Shown here: positions 8,358 through 14,337 of the stretch, piece by piece | Position numbering within the stretch: position 1 is the stretch's first letter | How the letters are laid out: every line of letters begins with the position of its first letter | Origin: Ramicandelaber brevisporus | Taxonomy: Eukaryota > Kickxellomycota > Ramicandelaberales > Ramicandelaberaceae | NCBI GenBank assembly: GCA_025201865.1 | Contig: MU603222.1 | Coordinates: 1-14,337, forward strand | DNA: 14,337 nt | Direction of reading: 5' to 3' | The notes under the pieces: model-generated | Seen by the model: the letters and a program-made list of their open reading frames with translations, nothing else | Databases searched by the model: none | What the model was told of the DNA's origin: nothing | Made by a program: the position numbers and the translations under genes

Positions 8358-8663
8358 TTAGAGCGGAACTGGAGGGCACTTGGGCAAATCGCTTGGACAA
8401 CCATATCCCATATTGTCCCCGGTGTGAAGATAGAAGCACTTGTAGTCAGTGGCGTGAATCCAGCATCCACTGGTATTCTTCACGTAGCAGTCCACATCAA
8501 TACAGAGCAAACCGAGATACTCTTGAACTACTGGACTGTACGGGTTTGGTTGCTTGCGACACTTGACCTGGAAAAGGGGGCTGTGACCAGGGCAACCCGG
8601 CCAGACTTTGGCAACGGCCAGCGGAAGGACGGCAAGGGCAGCTAAGGTGATCTTAGAGTACAT
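8358..8663 (-). CDS. small secreted eight-cysteine protein, function unknown
   Basis: 101 residues. A clear signal peptide (MYSKITLAALAVLPLAVA, cleavage likely near residue 19) is followed by ~82 residues with exactly eight cysteines, enough for four disulfides: GCP, KCR, LCI, DCY, GCW, KCF, GCP, KCP. One Asn-glycosylation site (NTS) is present. The mature part also has many aromatics and prolines and ends in CPPVPL. It has the size and make-up of fungal small secreted proteins (effector-like, antimicrobial-like or wall-associated), but I recognise no family. A TATA-like element lies about 103 bases upstream. The next gene on the strand, the WD40 gene, begins only 95 bases downstream. Confidence 0.75.
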   Translation of the reverse strand: MYSKITLAALAVLPLAVAKVWPGCPGHSPLFQVKCRKQPNPYSPVVQEYLGLLCIDVDCYVKNTSGCWIHATDYKCFYLHTGDNMGYGCPSDLPKCPPVPL

Positions 8664-8765
8664 TGTTGCGTGTAGGTATTTGTTTGCGTGTAAGCGTTTG
8701 CGTGTAACTGTGTGGATGTGAACACGAGCTCGAGGCTAGCAGACAAGTGGCAGCTGACACAGCTA

Positions 8766-8773
8766 ATTATATA
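8766..8773 (-). promoter_or_regulatory. TATA-like element of the small secreted protein gene
   Basis: The minus strand reads TATATAAT here, about 93-100 bases upstream of the ATG at 8663. The distance suits a TATA box with a short leader. Prediction from sequence only. Confidence 0.45.
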
Positions 8774-8787
8774 CAGCTGATCGCCCA

Positions 8788-8812
8788 GTGAGTGAGTGAG
8801 TGAGTGAGTGGA
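8788..8812. repeat. GAGT tetranucleotide repeat
   Basis: About five GAGT units ending in GGATG, the same motif order as the repeat at 6629-6672. It lies upstream of the TATA-like element of the small secreted protein gene. Confidence 0.75.
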
Positions 8813-9368
8813 TGTCTTTCAGCCTGTCAGAAATAAAAATGACACGTCCCGCGACTCGTTCCGATGTTGCCGCATCGCCAAGACACCCCGGGCCACAAAT
8901 ATATGTGTATGTAGTTCATGAGAGTGTCATGCATCGGGCGAAGGATAGTTCGATTCTTAAATTGAGCGCATGGACCGACTGCAAAGCAATAGTCTAATTT
9001 AGGCAGCTTCTACGATGGAAGATTGCCATATTCTGAACAGAGTCTAATCTATTCTTGGCGCATGAATTTGCATGACAATCTCACTAATTAACGATGAATA
9101 CAACAATACTAATGAAGAATGAGTTAAAAAGAAATAGAATCTGGCCAAATTGTATTGATGAAAAGAAAGATGCAATAGAGAAATAAAAAAATAAATGGGA
9201 ATATAAAAGAAAGATGCTAAAATAATGAAAAGTGAAATGCTGAATGTGAAGAGATGCGGTTATGCTATGTGATGTGCTGTGCTGTGCTGTGATATTGGTG
9301 GTGATTGTGATGGTGACTGCGTCGTTAGAAACGCATGTGGAAGGAAGGGGACAGTGTGTTTGAGAAAT

Positions 9369-10253
9369 TTAGACGTTGCGCTCGCCCATCTCGTTCTCAA
9401 TCATGTGCTGCTTCATCTGGGCCTCGATGGCAGCCTGGCGCTTGCGCTCACGGATGCGCTGAATGCCAATTGGGCCGCTGTAGTACTTGTACTGGACAAC
9501 GGCACCAATGATGAAGACAACAACGGTACCTGCAACCATACCGTAGACCTTGCCATTGGTATGGTACACGGCACCATCGGGTCTGGCAACGTTGGCCACA
9601 ATGTCCTTGAAGCCGGTCTGGGCAAACATGTCAATACCGTTGAAGAGGGTCCAGGCGCCGGTGCCAGCAGTGGACAGGATGACAGCGTGCTTCTCAAGGA
9701 AGAAGATGAGCAGAATGAAGACCAGAATCAGACCGGCAATCAGACCAGCGCGACCACCCTTGCTGGTAATCAGGCCGCCGTCCTTGAGACCAATCAGGAA
9801 CAAGGCGAACGACAAACCAGCGAGGGCACCGACAGCCGCAAAGCCTAGGAACCAGACGCATGCAAACAGGAAGCCTAGCAAGAAGCCAAGACCAAGCGAG
9901 ATACCAAAGTAGACGAGATAGCGAGTGCGATCGTTGGCCTCCGGGCGCTTGATGACCATGCACAGATACATGATGAGGAAGGTCATAAGGAAGAAGCCGG
10001 ACAGGAACATGACGAAGCGGAAGACGCGGTTGCCAAGGAACGTAAACATCAAACCAAGCAGGATGCAAATAACGCCGGCAATGATGCGGACAATCTTGGC
10101 CGACTTGGGCTCCTCCTCGACATCATCGTCATCGTCTTCATTGCCACGGGCCGAGAAGTTCTTGTCCTGGGCCATGGCCATCGACATGGCGGCAATCAGG
10201 CAGCTGAGCAGCAGCCAGATGCGAACAAAGTTGTTTGAACGCAACTTGAGCAT
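9369..10253 (-). CDS. seven-pass membrane protein, TMEM198/DUF4203-like
   Basis: 294 residues. A signal peptide (hydrophobic core IWLLLSCLIAAMSMAMA, cleavage near residue 29) precedes a short acidic luminal segment (EDDDDDVEEEP). Seven hydrophobic helices follow at ~52-73, 77-103, 111-136, 137-156, 165-185, 188-208 (the weakest) and ~235-257. The even spacing, Gly-rich helices (GLGFLLGFLFACVWFLGF) and the basic tail (IQRIRERKRQ) fit the DUF4203/TMEM198 group. In animals TMEM198 has been tied to Wnt co-receptor phosphorylation; no role is established in fungi, so the biochemical function here is unknown. It is one uninterrupted frame starting at 10253, where the signal peptide begins. The 3' side is an A/T-rich spacer. 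Confidence 0.75.
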   Translation of the reverse strand: MLKLRSNNFVRIWLLLSCLIAAMSMAMAQDKNFSARGNEDDDDDVEEEPKSAKIVRIIAGVICILLGLMFTFLGNRVFRFVMFLSGFFLMTFLIMYLCMVIKRPEANDRTRYLVYFGISLGLGFLLGFLFACVWFLGFAAVGALAGLSFALFLIGLKDGGLITSKGGRAGLIAGLILVFILLIFFLEKHAVILSTAGTGAWTLFNGIDMFAQTGFKDIVANVARPDGAVYHTNGKVYGMVAGTVVVFIIGAVVQYKYYSGPIGIQRIRERKRQAAIEAQMKQHMIENEMGERNV

Positions 10254-10820
10254 AGATGCAGTTATGAGTGCTTTTGTGCGTAGGTGGGTGTGTGCGAAAG
10301 AGTGTGTGTATGCCTTGATGCAGTAGTGCGGGGGTATGCCAAGTAGGTGAAGTGGTAGTTGTTGTTGTTGTTGTTGTTGTTGCTGGTGCCGTTGTTGTGA
10401 AAGAAATGAAGTGGGTGGAGTGCAGTATGGAAGACAGTGCAGGGAGGAAGAAAGAAAAAAATGAATGAATGAAACGAGGAAGTATGCACGCGCGCGAATG
10501 AGAGAGAGAAGCCTCGTCCCCCAAACTGGACGCGGGCTATGTGTGTATGTGGTATGTGTGTGTTCGCAGAGAGAGAGGGTACAACGCGGCGTGGGTCCTT
10601 CGACTCTGGGTCATTTGAAAGACATCATAGCTAGCAAATTGGAACGTAGGGCACCTGTAAAGCCACGAGTGAAATCCTCCATTAAAAGAATTGTTAGCAA
10701 AAAGATAAAGAGAGAAAGTTTGCATTAGCTTGGAAGGCTGCCTTTAGTATCCTAAAAGGGTGATATCAAACAACCCAGAGGAGACTTTATAAATAAAAAA
10801 GAACAAAATTACATTAGAGT
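10254..10820. other. 0.57-kb intergenic region
   Basis: It holds the upstream region of the TMEM198-like gene and the 3' region of the Hua1-like gene, both minus strand. It includes a (TTG)8 run at ~10358-10382, GA-rich and TG-rich simple sequence around 10498-10580, and A/T-rich sequence near 10780-10815. No gene or RNA was recognised; open frames in this stretch are low-complexity. Confidence 0.55.
10358..10382. repeat. (TTG)n microsatellite
   Basis: Eight consecutive TTG units about 105-130 bases upstream of the TMEM198-like start; on that gene's strand it is a CAA repeat in the leader or promoter. Confidence 0.8.
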
Positions 10821-12338
10821 TTAAACTTCTACAAGCTTGTGTTTCGACGGAGCGACCGCAACAGGATTAGTAGCAGGAACTGCTGCTGCCGTGCCTAGTA
10901 CTGGCGGCGGAGGAAGAATTGGAGGACGAGCAGCAGTGGTAGTAGTAGTAGTAGTTGATGCTGTTGCTGTAGTCGTCGTATTATTGCATGTGCATCCGGT
11001 AAAACGATGAGGCTGGCCATTCCGGCGTCCACCGCATCTTGTGCAGATCGGTCCAAGGAGTGGGATATTCACCAAGCTTCGCTGGCCACCGCTCGATGAC
11101 GATGGCATGTACTGCTGCTTGAGCTCGCTAAGAGACAGAATTGCCTTGCGACGGGACGATTCATTGATTTGCTTAACAAACGAGAGTCCCAAATCGCAGT
11201 AATGACACGCCTTGCCCTCTCGCTTCCATCCAGTTCCGCGACACACATTGCATGACCCAAGAGCCGGCAGCGGAGCAGGCGCAAGGTTCGTCGTAGGTGG
11301 CGTGGCTGTGCTGGCCTGAACTGGCTGCTGCAAGTGATCAGGCTGCGTGGAGCGCTGGATGGCAGTGGCCAGATTACGGCCAAGCTCGCACGCATCGCAC
11401 GTGTCATCAGATGTACGCCAGCCAGAGTCGGCACAGACAGCGCATTCTCCGGTTGCCAATGTTGTACCAAGATGAGTCGTTGTGGCTGCTGTCGCGGTAC
11501 GGGACGTGGCGCCTTGCTGTTGCTGTACCTGCTGCTGCTGCTTATATTGCAAAAACACAGCCTGCTCTTCGCCATATGGGCAAGACACACAGGCAACTCC
11601 AGGGCTGAGCAATCCGGTATTTTGGCACTTGCTACAAGTGACCATTGCACGATGGAGGCGATTCAGATAATCATTCGCAGTGTCACCCAGGCTGCGATTC
11701 GATGCCACATTGAGATGCTTGTTCAAAGTGCGACTAACTGACGCCAGATCGCTAAGCGATGAATGCCCATTGTTGCGTGGAGGCAGCATTGGAGGAGGCA
11801 TGGACTGAGGAGGCGGAGGGGCTGATGATGGCGGAGCCGACGTACGCTGCGGTTGCTGTTGCTGCTGATTCGGGGCACCACGAGAACGTGGGATGTTCTG
11901 AGCGACCGAAGTGATGGCTGTGTTCAGATAATCACCCACAGCTGCCAACTGGGAACCGAAGCTACGCTGGTAGTTGGAATCAACAGTGCGTTCACCTGGC
12001 CGGGCATGTGGTGTGTATGGCGGCGGCGGTGGCTCGGAAACCTGAGGCTGCGATGGTGCTGCTACTGGCTGTGACTGTGGCTGTGGTTGTGCCACCTGTG
12101 CCACTTGTGGTTGCTGTGAAGCCAAGGGAGAGGACGAAGAAATCTGTGGCGAAAACGAGCGAGCAGCGGGGGCAACGGTGTTCGAGCGGCGGAGAGTCAG
12201 CGGCGGTGGAGGAGGAAGCATAGAGCGCCGCTGCTGTTGTTGCTGCTGCACATCGTGGGGCTCATCTTCAAGAATAGAGGAAGACCAAGAGGAAACAGTG
12301 TCGACGGAGCCACGACGGGCGTGCATATTGCGAGACAT
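10821..12338 (-). CDS. Hua1-like protein: PPxY motif plus repeated J-protein-type zinc modules
   Basis: 505 residues from the ATG at 12338. The N-terminal half is Pro/Gln/Ser-rich with a PPPY motif at 105-108, a ligand for Nedd4/Rsp5-type WW domains, and two short helical stretches (~130-150 and ~213-232). Three zinc modules follow with identical spacing C-x2-C-x11-C-x2-C, each with (T/S)G after the second Cys: 235-253 (CSKCQNTG), 299-317 (CAVCADSG) and 363-381 (CNVCRGTG). A fourth, looser group (CTRCGG...CTC) lies at 432-451. Yeast Hua1, a cytoplasmic Rsp5-associated protein linked to actin patches, has the same CSKCGNTG-type finger but is ~198 residues, so this protein is much longer with more modules. 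A longer start at 12494 is possible but adds a run of seven Cys encoded by a trinucleotide repeat, so 12338 is preferred. Role as a ubiquitin-ligase adaptor is inferred. Confidence 0.75.
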   Translation of the reverse strand: MSRNMHARRGSVDTVSSWSSSILEDEPHDVQQQQQQRRSMLPPPPPLTLRRSNTVAPAARSFSPQISSSSPLASQQPQVAQVAQPQPQSQPVAAPSQPQVSEPPPPPYTPHARPGERTVDSNYQRSFGSQLAAVGDYLNTAITSVAQNIPRSRGAPNQQQQQPQRTSAPPSSAPPPPQSMPPPMLPPRNNGHSSLSDLASVSRTLNKHLNVASNRSLGDTANDYLNRLHRAMVTCSKCQNTGLLSPGVACVSCPYGEEQAVFLQYKQQQQVQQQQGATSRTATAATTTHLGTTLATGECAVCADSGWRTSDDTCDACELGRNLATAIQRSTQPDHLQQPVQASTATPPTTNLAPAPLPALGSCNVCRGTGWKREGKACHYCDLGLSFVKQINESSRRKAILSLSELKQQYMPSSSSGGQRSLVNIPLLGPICTRCGGRRNGQPHRFTGCTCNNTTTTATASTTTTTTTAARPPILPPPPVLGTAAAVPATNPVAVAPSKHKLVEV

Positions 12339-12791
12339 TGATTTGAAAGCGAGAGTGTGTAGAATGTTCAGCGAGTTGAAAGATGAGCCAAAGCAACAAA
12401 AGTAGCAGCAACAACAGCAACAACAATGAAGACCACGCTTCTTCACAAATAGGGTCCACGAACGATTTTTCTCAGGGAACGCAGAATTCCACAAGAGAAA
12501 TCGAAGGTTGGCTTCATAGAAACGCCAAGTAAAGAACAGTATTGGGGTGGGGAGAGAGTTGACTGGGTCAAAAAAAAAAACACGTTAACATCAACACCGT
12601 TAAACACAACAGTTTGAACAAGTTGGGGTCAACGCTTTATTAAAACGCGTTGAAAGGGTATGCGCATGGCACATGAGTCTGGCTTATCGATGGGCAGTTT
12701 TGACTGGTGCTATTCTAGGAGTAACAACGCCAAAAAGGACAATATGGTTGGGGAGTGGAAGGCGGAGATTACGCAATACATACGGCGCGTC
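12339..12791. other. upstream region of the Hua1-like gene
   Basis: Positions 12400-12427 carry a GCA/ACA trinucleotide repeat in the leader, and a 10-A run lies near 12571-12580. An AATAAA polyadenylation-type signal on the minus strand (12636-12641) lies ~150 bases downstream of the minus-strand ORF 12792-13205. A plus-strand frame of 90 codons (12673-12945) overlaps that ORF but resembles nothing I recognise. Confidence 0.45.
12636..12641 (-). terminator. possible polyadenylation signal AATAAA
   Basis: The minus strand reads AATAAA within CGTTTTAATAAAGCG. It would end a leftward transcript coming from the right inverted-repeat arm (candidate ORF 12792-13205). A hexamer alone is weak evidence. 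Confidence 0.3.
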
Positions 12792-13205
12792 TCAGTGGAC
12801 CAAAATACATTTACGAAGAACCTTCCCACTGAGCCCATCGTGCAGCACGGCAATTAGCCCGCAGATGCTTGGCATTACCTCATTGCTGAATGCGGACATG
12901 GAGTCAATCGGTCGCAAGTATGTTTCTTCCGTCGTGGTCGATTGAAGAAAGTCGATGACTCGTTGTAATATCCGCGTAGGATATAGTTGAGGCGGGTACG
13001 CTTCTCGATTGAGTTTCACTGTTGAATTAAACAGGAAGCTTACACAAACACAGCAGATGGTGGCATTTGGTGGCATTTTGGCGGTGGAGTGGACAGCGGT
13101 ACACAGGAGACGGCGGAGCCATCCCAAGAAAAAAGCGTTCGATGCTGGCATGGTGGTGAATGGACCGCAGGAGAAGCGCTGGCTGCATGCACTAGCTGCT
13201 CGCAC
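12792..13205 (-). CDS. possible small gene reading out of the right inverted-repeat arm
   Basis: 137 codons from an ATG at 13205. The first ~41 residues (MRAASACSQRFSCGPF...) lie inside the inverted repeat and recur in the left arm at 78-272; the rest is unique to this side. The N-terminus is basic and hydrophobic (AFFLGWLRRLLCTAV), like a targeting sequence. Against coding: both substitutions between the arms change the residue (Arg/Cys, Ser/Gly), and the two copies lose a common frame at a 10-bp indel. A possible 53-base intron (GTAATG to CTCAG, with a CTAAT branch-like site) lies inside the frame. No family is recognised. It may be a decayed gene or promoter sequence that happens to be open. 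Confidence 0.25.
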   Translation of the reverse strand: MRAASACSQRFSCGPFTTMPASNAFFLGWLRRLLCTAVHSTAKMPPNATICCVCVSFLFNSTVKLNREAYPPQLYPTRILQRVIDFLQSTTTEETYLRPIDSMSAFSNEVMPSICGLIAVLHDGLSGKVLRKCILVH

Positions 13206-13282
13206 TAGCAGACGGCGACTGTGAGCGGTACGAAAAGATGGCTGAAAGAGCCACTGTTTCTGAGTCTGTTGCCGCTGGTGTT
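13053..13282. repeat. right arm of the long inverted repeat (partner 1-244)
   Basis: Reverse complement of 1-244, with two transitions in the outer 200 bases, 24 bases missing and a 10-bp duplication (AATGCCACCA type) near the inner end. 13282 is the last base that can be compared, because its partner is window position 1. The arm includes the ATG and first 15 codons of the gene at 13238. Confidence 0.95.
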
Positions 13283-13402
13283 GCTGGTGTTGCTGGTGTT
13301 GCTGGTGTTACTGCTGCCGCTACTGTCGCTGTGGGCGTTCCTTCCTCAGCAACATTGAGGCTGGTAGTGAGCAGAAAGGGGGAAAACTCCGCCCCAATGT
13401 GA
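13238..13402 (+). CDS. 54-codon frame with Gly-Val-Ala repeat; second copy of the left-edge gene start
   Basis: It starts MAERATVSES, continues through four copies of a 9-bp unit encoding Ala-Gly-Val (13274-13309), and stops at TGA 13400-13402 after ...KGENSAPM. The ATG and the first 15 codons are duplicated in inverted orientation at the window's left edge. Possible donor sites (GTAGTG or GTGAGC near 13350-13360) mean the gene could be spliced into a longer product, but I see no clear downstream exon before the promoter of the next gene. It is either a short gene, the first exon of one, or a truncated duplicate of the left-edge gene. No family is recognised. Confidence 0.35.
   Translation: MAERATVSESVAAGVAGVAGVAGVTAAATVAVGVPSSATLRLVVSRKGENSAPM
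13274..13309 (+). repeat. 9-bp tandem repeat (GCTGGTGTT x4)
   Basis: Four perfect copies in frame with the 13238 start, encoding Ala-Gly-Val each time. The first unit is the last part of the inverted repeat that can be compared with the left edge. Confidence 0.9.
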
Positions 13403-13723
13403 GCTGAGAGAGTTCGGGCTTTAAGTCAAAGCGGCGAGTTGATTTGGGGGCGAAGGATCGACGAATGATGAGCAATGAGCAAAGTCGGCCGTCCTTTTCA
13501 GGCACAAGCGACCCTCGCTGTCGACTCCGCTGGCGTGTATAAAGGGGCGACCGTTTCTGCGCTGCCGCTGGTCACTCCCGCCTTCTTCCTTCTATACTCG
13601 TCTTCCCCATCGCCTTTCTTTCTTGCAAACCCTCTCCACGCTCTCTTCCGCGCACCTTCTCTCTCTTAACCGTCTTCTATATCCCTTCGCAGGCTCGATA
13701 TCAACCAGCTACTCCTAACCAAA
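13403..13723. promoter_or_regulatory. promoter and leader of the Pro/Thr/Val-rich protein gene
   Basis: A TATAAA box lies at 13538-13543, about 180 bases upstream of the ATG. It is followed by a strongly pyrimidine-rich leader (~13575-13690), as in highly expressed fungal genes. A sequence like a 3' splice site (TATCCCTTCGCAG) ends at ~13691, so a small leader intron is possible. The start context is ACCAAAATG. Confidence 0.65.
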
Positions 13724-14337
13724 ATGCGTTCTGCTGCCTTCGCCGTTATTGCCGCTGCTGCCGCCGTCTCTGCCGGTGCCTCCTATGGCTCCCCAGCTCC
13801 AGCTCCAGCTCCAGCTCCAGCCCCAGCTCCAGTCTACAATGCCCCAGCCCCAGCTCCAGCTCCAGCTTACCCAACCACCACCCCAGCTGGCAACGGCTCG
13901 TACGTCCCACCAGCTCCAGCTCCAGCCTACCCAACCGTGGCTCCAACCACCACCCCAGCTGGCAACGGCTCGTACACCACCACCCCAGCCGGCGAGAAGC
14001 AGAGCTGCCCACCAGTTGCCCCAAGCACCGTCACCGTGCCAACCACCGTTGTCCAGACCGCCACCGCCACCGTCAACGTGACCCAGGTCGTCACCCAGAC
14101 CGCCACCACCGTTGTCACCGCCCCAGCCCAGACCGTTGTCCAGACCGCCTACAGCACCGTCATCCCACCAGCTGCCACCGGCACCGTCATCGTCACCTCC
14201 GTCGTCGAGGTCTGCAACGCCACCGCCACCGTCTCCGTCACCAAGACCGAGTGCGCCGCCACCCCAATCCCAACCTCTGCTCCATGCACCACCACCCCAG
14301 CTGGCAACACCACCTACGTCCCAACCGTCCCAGCCGG
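13724..14337 (+). CDS. secreted Pro/Thr/Val-rich cell-wall-type protein (3' end outside the window)
   Basis: At least 204 residues, open to the window edge. A signal peptide (MRSAAFAVIAAAAAVSAGAS) is followed by a Pro-Ala repeat region (APAPAPAPAP), then repeats of TTTPAGNGSY with Asn-glycosylation sites, then a Thr/Val-rich region (VTVPTTVVQTATATVNVTQV) with spaced cysteines. The Pro-Ala region and Ser/Thr density predict an extended, heavily O-glycosylated surface protein; a GPI signal, if present, would lie beyond the window. Codon use is extremely narrow (Pro almost always CCA, Thr almost always ACC, Val mostly GTC), unlike the neighbours, which together with the TATA box indicates very high expression. 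The specific role is unknown. Confidence 0.85.
   Translation, partial: MRSAAFAVIAAAAAVSAGASYGSPAPAPAPAPAPAPVYNAPAPAPAPAYPTTTPAGNGSYVPPAPAPAYPTVAPTTTPAGNGSYTTTPAGEKQSCPPVAPSTVTVPTTVVQTATATVNVTQVVTQTATTVVTAPAQTVVQTAYSTVIPPAATGTVIVTSVVEVCNATATVSVTKTECAATPIPTSAPCTTTPAGNTTYVPTVPA

Larger units (their letters stand above)
8664..9368. other. 0.7-kb intergenic region
   Basis: The left part (8664 to ~8780) is the likely promoter and leader of the small secreted protein: three TTGCGTGTA copies at ~8666, 8684 and 8698, and a TATA-like element at 8766-8773. A GAGT repeat follows (~8788-8812). The remainder (~9000-9250) is A/T-rich and probably the 3' region of the TMEM198-like gene, with a small TGTGC repeat near 9272-9290. 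No convincing gene was seen. Confidence 0.55.

Noticed and set aside
9279-9848. 189-codon plus-strand frame
   Set aside because: Antisense to the TMEM198-like gene, whose signal peptide and seven helices are clear; its composition mirrors that gene's codons.
12339-12494. Longer N-terminus of the Hua1-like protein with seven consecutive Cys
   Set aside because: The Cys run is a frame reading of a GCA/ACA trinucleotide repeat and no known Hua1-like protein begins this way; the internal Met at 12338 is preferred.
13749-14118. Gln/Pro/Leu and Leu/Glu-rich frames in other frames of the wall-protein gene
   Set aside because: Shadows of the Pro-Ala repeat; the frame with signal peptide and start context at 13724 is the real one.
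1-14337. tRNA, rRNA, CRISPR array, transposase or reverse transcriptase
   Set aside because: I looked for T-loop-like sequence, regularly spaced repeats and mobile-element protein motifs on both strands and found none convincing.

Overview
The window looks like nuclear DNA of a filamentous or early-diverging fungus. It carries a fungal-type ATP synthase subunit i/j, a Swd3/WDR5-type WD40 protein, a Hua1-like zinc-finger protein, a trypsin-fold membrane protein and the start of a Pro/Thr/Val-rich secreted wall-type protein. Genes are compact, most read as one open frame without introns, polyGln runs are common and several 5' leaders are pyrimidine-rich. I cannot name the species. Intron-poor genes with trypsin-like proteins would fit a zoopagomycete (Kickxellales-like) or a relative, but that is inference.

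Layout. Positions 1-45 are the first 15 codons of a gene that leaves the window leftwards. Its start and upstream region (1-244) recur in inverted orientation at 13053-13282, so nearly the whole window lies between two arms of an inverted repeat. Position 401 starts a plus-strand gene for an 883-residue, probably mitochondrial, helical protein. Six minus-strand genes follow in head-to-tail order (window order): a membrane-anchored trypsin-fold protein whose catalytic triad is lost (3209-5485), ATP synthase subunit i/j (6683-6877), a polyGln WDR5/Swd3-type protein (7054-8262), a small eight-cysteine secreted protein (8358-8663), a seven-pass TMEM198/DUF4203-like membrane protein (9369-10253) and a Hua1-like zinc-finger/PPxY protein (10821-12338). 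To the right are a low-confidence minus-strand ORF (12792-13205), the second copy of the left-edge gene start (13238-13402), and a TATA-driven, strongly codon-biased gene for a secreted Pro/Thr/Val-rich protein (13724 to the window end).

The genes do not form one pathway. Several act at the cell surface or in membranes (pseudoprotease, eight-Cys protein, TMEM198-like, wall protein). The ATP synthase subunit and the 883-residue protein are probably mitochondrial, the WD40 protein is probably chromatin-associated, and the Hua1-like protein is probably a ubiquitin-ligase adaptor. The observations most worth a second look are the gene-start-carrying inverted repeat around the 13-kb block, the triad-less membrane-anchored trypsin fold, and the multi-module Hua1-like protein. 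I found no tRNA, rRNA, CRISPR array or recognisable transposase.
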